The notes under the pieces were generated by a model that was not told the origin of the DNA, did not search any database, and was given only the letters and a program-made list of their open reading frames with translations. This document shows positions 23,991 to 37,348 of a stretch of 64,000 nucleotides of DNA, one piece after another (the first letter of the stretch is position 1; each line of letters begins with the position of its first letter). Made by a program: the position numbers and the translations under genes. Origin of the DNA: Punica granatum (lineage: Eukaryota; Streptophyta; Magnoliopsida; Myrtales; Lythraceae); the NCBI RefSeq assembly GCF_007655135.1, contig NC_045130.1:16616001-16680000 (forward strand), written 5' to 3'.

Positions 23991-24180
23991 AAGTAAACGT
24001 ATATATATTAATATATTATTTTATAATATTATTATTTACTTCAGCATTATGCAAACTATTTATTATTGTATTACTTTAAATTGAAGTAGAATTTAAGTAA
24101 TACAATGATAAATATGTTGCTTAATGCCGAAATAAATAATAATATTATAAAATAATATATTAATATATATACGTTTACTT
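23991..24180. mobile_element. Near-perfect 190-bp inverted repeat (hairpin MITE)
   Basis: The segment beginning AAGTAAACGTATATATATT is followed, after a centre at about 24085, by its almost exact complement ending AATATATATACGTTTACTT. The arms differ at only a few positions over about 85-90 bp. The structure is that of a foldback MITE; a transcript would fold into a long hairpin. I found no convincing target-site duplication. Confidence 0.7.
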
Positions 24181-26689
24181 AACGATAAGGAACAATTCCT
24201 ATTGCAAGGGACTTGATGTTGCAGTAGCTATGGTACCTACGATGGGGCATCTCTCTTGCAGGGACAAGATCTCCACCATTCATTGGCACATCAGTGAGCA
24301 ACATGTGTGAAAAGCCATTAAAATTGTCTTCAATCAGGACTCACTTAAATTCACGGTCTTCGGCACAAGTTATGGTCATGAAAAACTAGATGACCCTCAT
24401 GGCTCCACAATTTCACAAACATCAAGAAGTTGTTTTCAGAACAAAACGTGTTTTCAAAATCATCACAAACACGTTTTCACAAAAAGCCATTATAAACGTG
24501 TTTTCAAACCAACATGAACATGCTTTTAGAAAATCGTTATACACGTTATTTCTATTGAATTTGGCAAATAAAGTCATTTGCATGAAAAAGGGACTTTGGC
24601 CCATGGTTTCAGACTATAAATAAGGCCTAAGTTGGCCGATTACTGGGGCAAGGTTGTACCCCAAAATAAAGAAATGAGGCCCACTACCTCAAGAGAATGC
24701 GGGGATAATCAGGTATAACCGAGCAATAGTAAAGTGAATTGGGGCAAAAGGTCCATTGCCTTAGAGAGGAGAGGCCCACTGCCTCAAAATTGGAGAATAA
24801 CCAAAAATGAATAAATAGGTTCCCCTCCACCATGAGAATAATGGGGCGTTTCACGCTCAGTCAATACCGAAATTTTGATATTATAGTGAGCCTCTCAAGA
24901 AGGTGATGGCACAACCAATACGATAAGAGGATTCTTCTCTAAGCCCAAACACCAATACCCTTGAACCTAATCTCATCTACGACAATGCTACTTTCCCAAA
25001 CAAAAATCTAGGGTCCGGGTAGTCGATCTGATTAGGATTAAATATTTTAGGGATTAGGAGGCGCTATTAAATGATGAATGATATTTCTTCCATTCTCTCA
25101 TACACTCGTACCCTTAGTTAGCCCCGAAACTTAATACTAAAGATTCTTTCTTTCAAACCCTTGTACCAAGTGACCATCCCCCACAATGGGGCAAATTGCA
25201 GTTGTATGTAAGCACCAAGGAAATTAAAATGCGCGAGGAGCAAAGTGTCCCAAAGAGGAATTTTCAAAAAAACAAACGGAGAAGAAGGAAAAGGCGCTAC
25301 AAAGAAAAGCGCAATAAGTGAAAAGGCGATGTAAAAGGAAGCGCCCAAAACGCAAGCAGAAATGGAAGTCGCAAACTAGAATGCGACAAAAGTATGAATA
25401 AAGACGTAAGTTCCAGATAGAGATGTGAGCTCCAAGCAAACTCAACAAGCAGGAACAAGTTGAAGAAGGCGCATGAAGATGGTCACCGACTCTCTACCCC
25501 ATGCAAAATGTTCAGTTGAGCCGATAAAACCAATGTCTTTTCTTTAGCCATGGCTTACCCTACGCTACAACCCTAAGAAAGCCCATTCAGATTTTTGGCG
25601 CCTTCTAGGGTTTTCGGGGCAATTGATAAAAGAATTCTATTGATTGAGTTTAGGTGGGAATTTCAAGTCATTTGGGATGATGCACGGGTAAATCAATAGG
25701 CCAGACATGATAAATCTTGTCTCAAAGAAGCCTACCACCTGCCCGCATATAATCCTCTCCTTCTCAACCAAATGCCACAACCCACATTCCCAAAAAGAGG
25801 TCCTCTATGATCGGTTGTGCGCATTTATGTCGAAATTCGTGCAAGAGCACTCATCGTTGAAAATCCTTGAAATGCCATCATCGACTTGTGGTCCGAGGGA
25901 TGATTAGAATGAGAATCAACCTCGTTAAAGAGAGCATGAGGGTGAGCGATCCCACCCGCAGCGAGAAAAGTTGCTCCAATTCCTTGGCTCGCATGGTGAG
26001 CTAAATTATCCTCACAAAATGAGCTTGAGAGCATTATTGATTAGTTGATCTCCATTTTAGGGAGAATATCGATCTTCTCACACAATCCTTGCCTAATGAA
26101 AATGACCATTAGGCATCGATTTACAGTCTCATCTCATGGCCCTGCCGTTTAGAAAAAAGTAAAATCAAAAGAAGAATCCCACAGAAGTGGAGCATGATTT
26201 TGACATTCTATCTGGGTAATGAAAAGATTTGCCAACTAGGTGTTCAAATGACACAATAATCCACATCTCTTGAGGAAAACAATTTGATAAAGCCTATCAA
26301 AAGTCATCTCGGGGTTCAGGTCCATTGCAAGTGCCATCAAATGATAATTTCTTAAACTCCTTATTTTGTCAAACTTGAATTAAGTTCGGTATTTTGAACA
26401 TATTAACTAATCTCCTTTTCTCCACAGGTTTCTCGAGCCACGGTGGGGCAATCAAATCATTGAACCTGACTGGTTAGGAGATGTACCCGTGTGCCCATCA
26501 GACAAGCAAAATCTCGACCTCAGAACTTGAGCAGAAGAGCAAGGGAGTCGACGAGATGAATCATAACGTTTTCCAAGAGAATACAAATATTGACAAAAAG
26601 AATCATGACTTTTGTCCAAGAAGCATTGAATCTGATGGACACTCATCACTCTTTTCTAAAATCGTGTCGCATGTGACCAACTTTTGAAA
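24181..26689. other. Decayed repeat-like DNA, no gene recognised
   Basis: Composition is more balanced than in the flanks, with local short repeats (ACGTGTTTTCA four times at about 24445-24550; GCCCACTGCCTCA-type words at 24675-24790). No reverse transcriptase, integrase or other domain could be read in any frame, so this may be the non-coding interior of an old retroelement. That is inference. Confidence 0.35.
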
Positions 26690-27025
26690 AAGCAAGCTTT
26701 TCGAACCGTTTAAGTCAAAAAACTCGATCAGAGAGTGGTGGGGTTCCCACTTGCAGATCAAAACCCCGTCTAGTGGACGACATGTGTTTCCCCGTTCACA
26801 AGTCAAAACTCGATCAATGGGTGGAAGTGTTTTTCACTCACAGATCAAAACTCCGACCAATGGATGACATGTATTTCCCCGTTCATAAGTCAAATCTCGA
26901 TCAGTGGAAGGCAGTGTTTCCCCAACCACAGATCAAAACTCCGACTAATGGATGACATGTGCTTCCCCATTCATAAGTCAAATCTCGATCAGTGGAAGAC
27001 AGTGTTTCCCCAACCACAAATAAAA
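26690..27025. repeat. Tandem repeat, unit 87-88 bp, more than three copies
   Basis: The word CTCCGACYAATGGATGACATG starts at 26851 and 26939, with a diverged copy at 26764, giving periods of 87 and 88 bp. Units also carry TTCCCCRTTCATAAGTCAAA and GATCAGTGGAAG. The repeated open frame across it is a by-product. Confidence 0.8.
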
Positions 27026-27044
27026 ATTCTTGAAGCCAAAATTT

Positions 27045-27215
27045 TCGAGCCCTTAATATGACCAAACCAAAATTTTAAGCCCCCAATTATGGCCAAACTA
27101 AATTTTCAAGCCCCAATATATGCCCAAACCAAATTTTTAAGCCTCCAATTGTGGAACCAAATTTTCAAGCCCCAGTTACGGCGAAATCAAATTCCAGTAT
27201 GGTCAAATCGATTTT
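27045..27215. repeat. Short tandem repeat, unit about 30 bp
   Basis: About five or six copies of a unit like CCAAATTTTCAAGCCCC with AATTATGGCCAAA. It follows the 88-bp array almost directly. Confidence 0.7.
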
Positions 27216-28439
27216 CAAATAAGCCTTATACATTACTTAATTTTATTTGAACTTTTAAATCATTCTCGCACTTGAATCATCTAATCTGATTTATTCTTTT
27301 TCTCCCAAAGTCTTTCAGGAATGGCACCTCTAGTTAAAGGAAAAATGATACAGAGGTATTTTAGAGGTAAACAAGCCACTCCCGTTCCTAGAACGGGTCA
27401 TTTTTTACTTCGGCCCATCGCCCTAAGGACGGTGAACCGAAGAAGGGCTGCTGTAAGAACCTCGTTCCGGCCCGAACTAGGTCTGCAATTCAGAAAACAC
27501 ATTGAATTAGAGAGCGGATGAGAGCACCTTGGGATTGAACATCAGAAGACGGACTTTCGAGATTAAATAGATAACCCTCAAGTGTTGAGTACTTAATTTT
27601 GATTACCCGTGCCTATTTTCAAAATTTATACGAGTTAATTAGCAATATTTCCTTCTTCGGAGACATGCATGTAAAACAAATTTCGAAAACGTGACGCTTA
27701 CTCTTTAGAGACCTTGTTTTAAACCAAATTACTCGTATTTTTCAATTTTTTTCTGATTGAAACCCTTTTATTCATATATTTTATCCAACAAGACAAGTGT
27801 TTGAGATGGAGAAAAACGATACTCTCACATATCGAAAATATTCATGTCAAGATCGTTTCTACTTAGAAAATATTCTCTAAACCCGAGGATATTTTCTGGT
27901 AATTTTTCTATGCTTAAATGTGCTTTCAAATCCCGAAAATGGTGAAAATGCAATATTTGTGAAAGTTTCAGGGCATATATGCAATTTTTTCCCGATCAAA
28001 CCATTTCAGCTCAACTAGATTAAGTTAGCTCCCATTGAGGTGGAATTTTAGGAAAGGGGCGCGGTTTGTTCTTGTGTCCCTGTACGAAGGAGCGGTTACT
28101 AACCGCGCCGCTTAGTTGGTAACAGCGCCCGCGAGCTAGCTATCCCAACGGATAAGTTCGGACAACTGGACTCCTCTGGAGCCCTCAAATTATTAAATTG
28201 TTTTTTCGTCCCTGAACTGTCTATTTTTGCAAAACGACCCCCGACTCCTTTATGCCTATAAATAGGGGTTCATTTTCAGTAAGAGTGGACTTTTGACAAT
28301 TCATGTGTTGAAACTCTGGTAAAATAATCCTAGAAATCACTAAATACATACAAGTTTTTCCATCGATTCCTAGCTCGTGAGTCCAAATCGTGTCAAACTA
28401 AGGTGAGATGGGTGACCTTTTGCCTTTGTTTTTAGAACC
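27216..28439. other. Intergenic or retroelement-like DNA
   Basis: A plus-strand open frame at 27321-27521 (66 codons, basic) has no recognisable domain. A GC-rich patch at 28050-28140 (GGGGCGCGG, CGGTTACTAACCGCGCC) contains a small hairpin. Nothing else can be assigned. Confidence 0.35.
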
Positions 28440-29960
28440 GGATGGAGCTCTTTAGCTTTCATCTTGGTCATTTTGTGTTTAATTAGCCTAGATATGTGTA
28501 GATTAAATGACTAGGTTGGTAAATTGAGTGAACTAGAGCTAAATTATGATTAATTAAGTAGTATCTTTCCTAATTAGGATCAAACTTGGCTAATTAATCT
28601 TGATTGTATTCACGAAAGACTAATTGCTTGATTAATTGGACTTGATTTGGTGTTAATTGAGTCAATTTACGCATAATTAGTTGTAATTAGTCTATGTATG
28701 TGCTAATTAGGTTTTAATTGGGTTTAATCTTGCTTAATTCTGGTCGTGTAGTGCATTAGTCTAATTTGGGGTCAATTGAGTCTAATTAGGCTTAAATTGT
28801 GTGTAATCGGCTTAACCACGAACTTGGCTATGCGTAATTAGGCCTGAATTAGCTTAATTAGGTGAAATTAGCATGAAACTGGACTTGGTAACATTCTAGA
28901 ATGTTTTGTAAAATAGGCTTAGAGGAGTCATTTAGATGATTTATCGCTTGATTGGGTCTAATCGTGTATAATTACCTTTCCATTTCTTGAAACCTTGCTT
29001 AATTAGGTCTAATTAGCATTAATTAACCCAAAATTGACCTTTTAAGCATGTTAGAAATTTTTTGTTGAATTGATCCGAATCTTAATTGATAGAATTATGG
29101 GTGATTGGACCCAATTAGGTATTAATTATGTTGATTTTGTGTAATAAGGTCCAATTGTGGCCAATTCTTTCAATTTTGCTTCAATTGATGTATGGAGATC
29201 GTGAATGAATGAATGATATGTAGGGTCGAGTGGATTAGGGTCCAATTGAATCCGATTTTGCTTAATTAGACTCTAATTAGGAGTAATTAGACCAATTTAG
29301 GTGAAATGGACATGCTTAGAGTGTGTTTGGATTGAGAGTTGAGTTGAGTTGAGTTTTGGTTTTAATTGGTTTGTAATGATTGTATTGTTGAATTATGAGA
29401 AAAAGTGTGAAAAAATAATAAATAATTGAGAGAAAATAATGATTAAGTAATGATTGTGTTATTGAATTGTGAAAAAGTAATGAATAGTTGAGAGAATTTA
29501 ATATAAAAAATTGAATTGAATGGTTAAAAATATTTAAAAAATAAAAAAAGTAATGATTGTGATGTTGAATTGAAGATAAGTGGAGTTGGGTTCAGTTGAA
29601 TTGAACATTGTTCCGAAAACAAACACACCCTTAGTGTTTCGGCTCTAGGAATTGGAATCCAATTGAGTCTAATTAAGTGTCTTTAGGCTTGATTAATGTG
29701 GATAACTACCTTTGTGAGTGTCGGCCGAACTTGTGTGAGCGTAATTGAGTCAAAATCGGTCAAACTGTGAAAATTGCATGCTAATTTGTAATAATCTTGT
29801 ATATTTGACTTAATTACACAGGCCCAGGGGTAATTAGATATAATTAGGATGACTTAGACTCTTAGGAAGGTCTTCGTGACCTTGAGGGCGGATCATTAGC
29901 ACCATGGTTCCCTAAACCGGATTAAAGTTAATCACTTGGTTTAATCAAATTAATAATTTG
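28440..29960. repeat. Domain of degenerate TAATTAG words
   Basis: For about 1.5 kb the sequence is dominated by variants of TTAATTAGG, CTAATTAG and GTCCAATTG at irregular spacing of roughly 10-25 bp, interrupted by a MITE at 29319-29630. There is no coding frame. It looks like an ancient expanded short repeat or the spacer of a non-autonomous LTR element. Confidence 0.5.
29319..29630. mobile_element. Tourist-like MITE with TTA duplication
   Basis: It starts GAGTGTGTTTGG and ends CAAACACACCC, flanked on both sides by TTA (29316-29318 and 29631-29633), the duplication made by PIF/Harbinger-type transposases. The body has TAATGATTGTATTGTTGAATT-like repeats and is closely related to copies at 9915-10220 and 38437-38738, which lie in the opposite orientation. 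Confidence 0.75.
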
Positions 29961-30890
29961 GTTTCTTGTGTGAAAATGAATAATCATGTACATTGACATG
30001 TGCCACGGGGATTAAGGGTATCAACCCACTAATTGAGTCTTAGGATTCAAATTAAAGGTCATATTGACCTTGAGAGATTGGAGCACTTTTTTAGAATTTT
30101 GGGGATTAATTGGCTAATTCACATAAACATGACCACGTGAATAAAATTGAGAAATCATGAATAAAATAAGTAGACATAGGAAATTAATTTTTAAGTTTTT
30201 TTTAGGTTAGGGGCTCTAGGCCCATTTTCCTCTTTTGGGCCTTAGGCTTACTCGACTCGTTGTGTGAATAGTGGCCTGAATGTAGCCCATGTATGATCGG
30301 CCTGAAGGTATGGCCCTTTTCATTCTTTCTTGGCTCGAATGTGTGGCTCATTTTGAGCCGAATTTTATAATTGTATGAGCACGTGTATCGTGTGGAGTCT
30401 GTAATTCATTCTTTAATTTCCTTGTACATTCGTGAATATAGACTCGACCCTAGGATTAAATAACTCGATGTTAACGAATAAAAAGTGTTAGAACCATTAG
30501 GAGCCCCAAAGAGTATCGAAAGGGCGAGTTATTGGCTTGCCTCTAACCTCGTAAGAAAGTCCCTGGACTCATATCTCTTGTTAGAAAGATCAAGTCAAAC
30601 TTAAATCCTTAGGCAGTTAGTATTATGACCCGTAGGTGACTTTAGGCAGCTCATTGGTAAAATAAAATGGTATAGTGGCAACTACATTCCTGACTTGGGT
30701 CTCAGGCCACGTGTACTAACAGGACACCCCGGAGTCGGTGGCGGAGGCCTAAAAAACTATGAACGTGCAACACACACGAGATCGTCCCATGTGAGGAGAA
30801 TAGCCCGCAACTAAGGCCCATCAAGCGACCTGACTTGAATTCATGGCACAACCCAAATCGAACAGCTGTGGAATTGGTTAATAACTCAAG
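29961..30890. other. Intergenic, no gene recognised
   Basis: Mixed-composition DNA without a readable domain. Open frames here are short. Confidence 0.4.
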
Positions 30891-30898
30891 AAAGGAAA

Positions 30899-31515
30899 TT
30901 GTTGGAAGTTTCCAATCAAAGGCGAGAACAAATGTGGACGACTTTTTCATCTTAGGGAATTTCCTATGTGTGAGGTGTGCAAGACATTTTCAAATATGGA
31001 GAATATTGAGTGTACAACAAGATTACTCCATACCGAATATATATTCTTACCTGTAAGATATTCCCACAATCAAAGATAATGTTGACTTCCATGGAGCCCA
31101 ATTGGGAGAAGGAATTATCCATGCAAGGTAACATGATATATGGTTGTGGAAATGGGAATGGGAGATGTGCAGAAATGCTACACTTGGACATGCAACACTA
31201 TGGAGTTTCCCACTTATTTTTTGTGCTTTCCTTGCATTTTCTTTGCTTAATTAGAAATAAGCGAAAGATATTTCTCACATAGTCTTAGGGTTAGTTGCTC
31301 CTTTTGCTAGATTATTTCTGGTTTGTATAATCTTGGGCGACACTCTAGTGTTAAGCCTATTTAAGTCGGATCCTTTTATTGTATTACCACAATTCGACAC
31401 ATCAATCAAACAAGCACATTACTTTTCTATCTTTACTTATCTTGCACTTGCACCTTCAATATTTACTTTTCCCGCATCTTTTACTTATCATGCAATAGAC
31501 TTCCGAGGCAATCTC
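30899..31515 (+). repeat. Possible solo or 5' LTR
   Basis: It starts TGTTGGAAGTTTCC and later shows CCTATTTAAGTCGG followed by a T/C-rich leader, as in U3-R-U5 of plant LTR elements. I could not fix the right end, find a second copy or see a target-site duplication, so this is tentative. Confidence 0.3.
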
Positions 31516-32017
31516 GCGGATCCGTAGGCATATCCTTCTACCCGCCTCGGTTCCCGATCAAGGAGGTCTTCCTTGAGCTAAGGACTCAGTGGGTAATCTA
31601 GTCGGACCCAATACTTCACGCCACTTTCGGCTAAATAAGCCATGAAGTCATACAACTCTCTCGCGGGCCATCTTCGGTCGTGAGCTCGTACATCCAAGAT
31701 CGGCTTCTAGCCATCTCTCGACGTCATTCAATTGTTAGCACCCGTATTTGGGGAGAATCCTAGCGGCCAAATTCTCATCCACGTAATCGTCTAAACATTA
31801 TCGTAAACCACTCCAATGACATCTCTCCTAAATCCAACTCTGACTAGACCTACGAACTTCCAAGGCCGTGGCGCTACGTTCTAGCATGGTGAAGTCAACT
31901 GGTGATTTCGTCACTAATCCTTGGGACCGCGTCTTGGCATGCCTGACAACCCTAATCTCGTAAAAAATTCACCTAGCCGGCACCGAAAGTGGGATTGCCT
32001 GATTTTACACGAAACAT
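31516..32017. other. Intergenic, no gene recognised
   Basis: GC content is higher here than in the neighbours. No open frame or RNA gene can be supported; it could be the untranslated leader of the putative LTR element before it. Confidence 0.35.
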
Positions 32018-32356
32018 GGGTAAATCTCTCTCAAATATGAATTTTCTCTATTTACGATACTTTAATCAGAGACTTTGTTTAAGGGAAATAAGTATCGAAC
32101 CGCTTAAACTAACTCATGTTGATAATATAAGCTAACTTTAACCACATTTGTAAATTAATATTTATAAATTAAACGTATTAACTTCACCGATTGTTGAATA
32201 AATAGATTATAACTTTTTAACTAGTTCTCGATTGGCAAGGCAAGAATGTATAAAACTTGATTACCTGTAACCAATTAATTAATTACCATAAGGACGGGAA
32301 AATATGAGTATGACACTTGCTCAATCAAAGGACGCTGTAAGACAAGACGTTAAATG
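32018..32356. other. Left part of duplication block C (SINE S1 plus 3' flank)
   Basis: It matches 9675-9910 and then 10225-10290 (block B): the S1 SINE body, CACCGATTGTTGAATAAA, TTCTCGATTGGCAAGGCAAG, and finally GACAAGACGTTAAATG. The MITE present in block B is absent. The last five bases, AAATG (32352-32356), are the left target-site duplication of the Copia element. Confidence 0.75.
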
Positions 32357-32892
32357 TGTTGGGGAAATGGGTGGAGACGATCGATCCGGAGGCGATGTGG
32401 GGTTAACACAATAGGATTCGAGGCGCGAATGACGCTTTCCAAAAAGAACTATTTGCCCCCACACAAAGTTGTTAGAGGGTTAAGGCAAAGGTCCTCTCGG
32501 GATACAACGAAACCTTATGAATTCCTTCAACTAGCAAAATCGAGGAATTCCCTAATTCTCACTCTGATTTATGAAATTTTTCTTAATAATAATTTGAGCA
32601 ATATAGCGTCTCTATTTATATGCACTCAATGAACACTATCGAAGAGTTAGAACCCTTCGTACTGGACGTAACTCTTAGATGGAACATCACCCATGGATAA
32701 GCAATTAATGATCTTACATGAACACTTAGTTAATATAGACACTTCCATATACATTACTTGTCTTGCACTCAAATGTATCAATTGAATGAATGAACCTTCA
32801 CTTCATAACCTGAATTCGTCCAAATACTCATGAATCACACTAAATGACCCATTAATAAAATCCAATGAATTTGCAATCTGTAATTTCCAACA
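32357..32892 (-). repeat. 3' LTR of the Copia element
   Basis: 536 bp, plus-strand ends TGTTGGGG and TTTCCAACA. It aligns with 37349-37883 throughout. A TATAAATA box reads on the minus strand at about 32613-32620. Confidence 0.92.
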
Positions 32893-33386
32893 ATCCCCCA
32901 CTAGATTGCTAATTCCAGAACACAAGTACACAACGATCATGTATAAAGAAGTGGTGTACGCAGATTGAACCATTCCTTAGTGCAAACTCTTAAAGTATCA
33001 ACAAAGTGATCGGTGGCTAGTCGCTTGAACCATCACTCTTAAATCAATACCGGAAAAGTCACACACATAATCGTAAAGTATTCGAGTAAGAGTTTATTTG
33101 CTTTAGCACCATTATGGCCATGTGCTCATCCCGTTTCATGAACATGTACGAGTGAAAAAACCATAAAGAAAACTCTCGTTGAAGCGGCACCACTTCATGT
33201 CCATATAGGTCGATTTCATGACAACTAATGTTCATCCATTAAGAGTAAAACTCATCATCCTAAAACTCAAGCACTAAATCTTAATTCTTAGTGCACGGTG
33301 TCATTCGATAACTTGTTATTACCCTTTGAATCTCAACACTAACTTTTGGCTAGAATGAGGTAGGGTTCCTATTATCAATGACGCGA

Positions 33387-36300
33387 TTAGAATGGTTTTA
33401 AACCCATTTTAGCAGTGGTACTCTTAACCAAATCCCTTGACAAACCTTTCGTCAATGGGTCCGCTAAATTGTCAATTGACCTAACATAGGTAACAGTTAT
33501 CACACCGTCCCTAATCAATTGTCTCACATACTTATGTCTCAAACTTATATGTCTAGACTTTCCATTATACACCTTATTGTACGCTTGAGACATGGTGGAT
33601 TCACTATCACAATATACGAAAATGGCGAACCTACGTTGTGGCCATAACTTTATATCTAGGAAGAGATCTCTTAGCCATTCTGCTTCCTTGTTGGCAGCCT
33701 CCATGGTTGAATGTGAGATACAAGTTTGTTTCTTAGAGGCCCAACTAATGGCTCCACCTCCAATAGTAAAAATCCATCCCGATGTGGACTTATTGTCACT
33801 TAAACTCATAATCCAACTTGCATCTGAGTAACCGCGGGATAATCACCATAGAATAATCCCAAATTTTTGGTCTTCCTAAGATAACCAATAATCCTACAAA
33901 TTCCTTTCCAATGATCGGTACTAGAACAACTTGTAAATCTCGTCAATTTGCACACAACAAATGCGATATCGGGTCTGGTGCATTGCATTGCATACATTAG
34001 ACTTTCAATTGCGCTAGCGTACTCTAATTGCGCTATAGCCCTGCCATTATTCTCATTTAACTTGAAGTTCGGATCGAATGGAGTGTTTGAATCCTAGATA
34101 TTCAAGTGTTTGAACTTCTCCAATACTTTCTCGATGTAGTGAGATTGGCTTAGAGTAAAACCCATTTCATGCTTTTGCACCTTTATACCTAGGATTGTAT
34201 CTACCTCGTTGAGATCTTTCATCTTAAAATTCGAGGTTAGATACTCTTTGGTCTCGCGAACACCTTCCAAATCCGTCCCAAAGATCAACAAATCGTCCAC
34301 ATAGAAACAAATAATTACACCGTACCTATCGGTGAATTTAGTGTAAATACACTTATCCGCACAATTATGCGAAAAACCATATGACAAAATAACCGAATCA
34401 AATTTCTCATGCCACTGTTTAGGCGCTTGTTTCAAGCCATATAATGACTTGATCAATTTACAAACATTATGTTCATTCCCGGGAAGCACAAAGCCTTCCG
34501 ATTGCTCCATGTAGACTTCCTCTTCGAGATCACCATTCAAAAAGGCTGTCTTAACATCCATTTGATGCACATGTAACTTATGGATAGATGCAAGTGCCAT
34601 AATGACTCGAATGGAAGTCATCCTAGCCACCGGTGCATAGGTGTCGAAATAATCTAGGCCTTTATTTTGCCTAAATCATTTTGCTACCAATCTAGCCTTA
34701 AAAGTCGGAGAACTCTCGGTTGAGTTATTCTTCCTTTTAAACACCCATTTACAGCCAATAGGCTTCAATCCTTGAGGAAAATCAACTAGGACCCAAGTAT
34801 TGTTGAACAATATGGCATCTATTTCATCATTGATCGCCTTTTTCCAAAATGCCGCATCCCTAGAAGCCATGGCTTCACCATAGGTTTGTGGATCACCTTT
34901 CACATTAAGCATTATGGGGATTTTCCTAATTACAGATTCTCTATCTCCCTCAACAAGATACGCTAGAGATTGCGAGGAAATGAAATCGGGACCAAAGTTC
35001 TTTTCTTTTCTCACACTTTGACTTTTCCTCGGCTCCGTATCCTTATTGTCATAAAGACGTCTCTTGTTTTGATCACTTGAGATTATTGGTTCATATTCTT
35101 GATCCGAATCCATTGAATCATCGGAAAACTTGCTTTCAATGAATACAACATCTCTCGTTTCAATTATCGTATTTGACACCAAGTCAAGAGCACGATAAGC
35201 CTTAGAATGTTGGGCATATCTAACGAATACACCCTTAATGGCTCTTGATCCTAATTTTGTTCTTTGTTGGTCGGGAACTCTATAGTAAGCCAAACACCCT
35301 CACACTTTGAAATAATCTAAGTTTGGCTTCCGACCCTTCCATAACTCATATGGAGATACCTTGAATTTTCTCGATGGTATCCTATTAAGAATATGACACG
35401 CAGTCAATAATGTTTCACCCCCTAAGTTATATGGAAGTTTAGCATTTAACAACATCGAGTTAACCATATCCACTAAGGTACGGTTCTTTCTTTCCGCCAA
35501 ACCATTTTGTTGTGGAGTATACAACGCGGAACACTTATGTACCACACCTTGTTCCTCACAAAATACATCAAATTTATTGGAAAAGTATTCACCACCTCTA
35601 TCACTACGAAACACTTTGATTTTCTTGTTAAACAAACTCTCAACCTTATTCTTAAAAGGTTTAAACATGCCAAAAGCCTCGTCTTTACTCCTCATGAGAT
35701 ACACATAAGTAAATCTTGAGAAGTCATCAATAAAAGTGATAAAATATCGTTTTCCACCTCTTGTTAGAATTCCATTTAATTCACAAACATCTGAATGGAT
35801 CAAATCTAACACTTGTGAATTTCTTTCACACTTTTTAAGAAACGGTTTCTTGGTAATTTTTGATTGAACACAAATTTCACATTTATCCACAAGTTTATCA
35901 TCACTTAGATTGATGTAACCATACTTTTGCATATATTGTAAAGTTTTAAAATTAAAATGTGCTAAACGCGCATGCCACAAAGGATGAGATTCAACAATAT
36001 AAGCAGAAGAATTAGCTTTATTCATATCAATGCTCAACTTGAACATGCCCTCGCTACAATATCCCTTTCCCAAATACATATTACCCTTAAGCAAGACTAA
36101 CTTATCAGATTCTAGTATAACCTTGAACCCCTTGTTGCACAAAAGACTCGCGGACAGTAAATTTTTTCTTACATCGGGAACATGCAACACATTGATTAAG
36201 GTCAATTTCTTCCCGGATGTAAAGTTGAGTTCCACCATCCCTTGACCGAGCACCTTGACCGATTGATGGTTGCCCATAAGCACCTCACGGTTTGCCACTG

Positions 36301-37327
36301 GTTCATAGCTCTTGAATTGTTGTCGGTCGTTACACACATTGACAGTAGCTTCGGAGTCGAGCCATCAATTGTAGGACTTATCGTTCATGGCTATGTTGAG
36401 TTCGGTAATCATACCAATCTCCAAGCTCTCGATTCCTCCCGTAACCATGGCCACTAAGTCCGTGTCCTCAACCATATTGGCTTTGGAAGTTGTGGCATCT
36501 TTATCCTTTTTGAGAAGTTTACAATCCTTAATGTAGTGCCCTTTCTTATTACAATGATAGCAATTGCGAGACTTTCTCTTCTTGTCTTGCGTGTCCTCGG
36601 TCTCGGACGTAGCCTTTCGCTTGCCTTTTCGAAAGTTCTTGGACTCACTCACATGGTTCACTTTAGAACCTTGGGGAATATACACCACATCGCGCTTCCG
36701 AGTTTCCTCTTCAATACGCAAATGCCTAAGTATTTTCTCCACAGTGAAGTCCTCCACCATATGTAGGAGTTTCTTCCAGTAATCGTTCCAAGACGAGGGT
36801 AACATTGAGATGATAGCCCCGACTTGTAGCGATTCTGGAATAATAACTTTCAGGTCACGAAGCTTGCTTACAAGGATTTGTAGTTCATGGACTTGATCCA
36901 TGATAGGGATACTATCGAGCATTTTGAATTCGAAATACTTCATCATTAAAAATTTATTAGTACCTTGCCGCTTGGTGTTGTATTTCTCCTCAAGAGCTTT
37001 CCATATCTCCATCGGGGACTGCATCGACATGTAGAGATTGTACAGTCAATTGGACAAAGTGTTGAGGATGTGTCCACGACATGTGAATTTGTCTTCCTCG
37101 CGCTTCTTCTTGAGTTCGGCCACCTTTGCGATTTCCTCGAGGGTTGCATCGGGGGCGGGATCCTCTAAGGGTTGCAGGTTCGGGTCCAGAACGTACGCCA
37201 CATTTAAGACGGTAAGGAGGAACAACATCTTATCCTTCTAGTGGTTGAAGTTTGTGCCGTCAAATCGATCGAGTTTCACGAACTCTTGGTTCATCACTTT
37301 GAACGCGGTGGTAGCCTCCGTCGCCAT
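33387..37327 (-). pseudogene. Copia gag-pol remnant
   Basis: A candidate gag start is the ATG at 37327. Gag carries the zinc knuckle CYHCNKKGHYIKDC (about 36540). The protease active site reads DSEAT rather than the usual DSG-A-T. The integrase core is preserved (FIDDFSRFTYVYL, then FRSDRGGEYFS, then TPQQNGLAERKNRT). Reverse transcriptase has KTAFLNGDLEEEVYMEQ and the catalytic CFYVDDLLIFG. RNase H has [19 protein letters not shown] and ends LTKGL. Breaks: TAG at 37240, TGA at 37048, TGA at 36367, stop at 35302, TGA near 34675, TAG near 34096, and a frameshift near 33830. The missing glycine in the protease and the stops make it inactive. Confidence 0.92.
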
Positions 37328-37348
37328 CTCAAGTTAGTTCTCTTTGAT

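Noticed and set aside
26690..27025. CRISPR-like array
   Set aside because: Units are contiguous 88-bp copies without short palindromic repeats and unique spacers, and the genome is a plant.
36536..37241. Plus-strand open frames across the Copia gag region
   Set aside because: Antisense shadows; the minus-strand frame carries the zinc knuckle.
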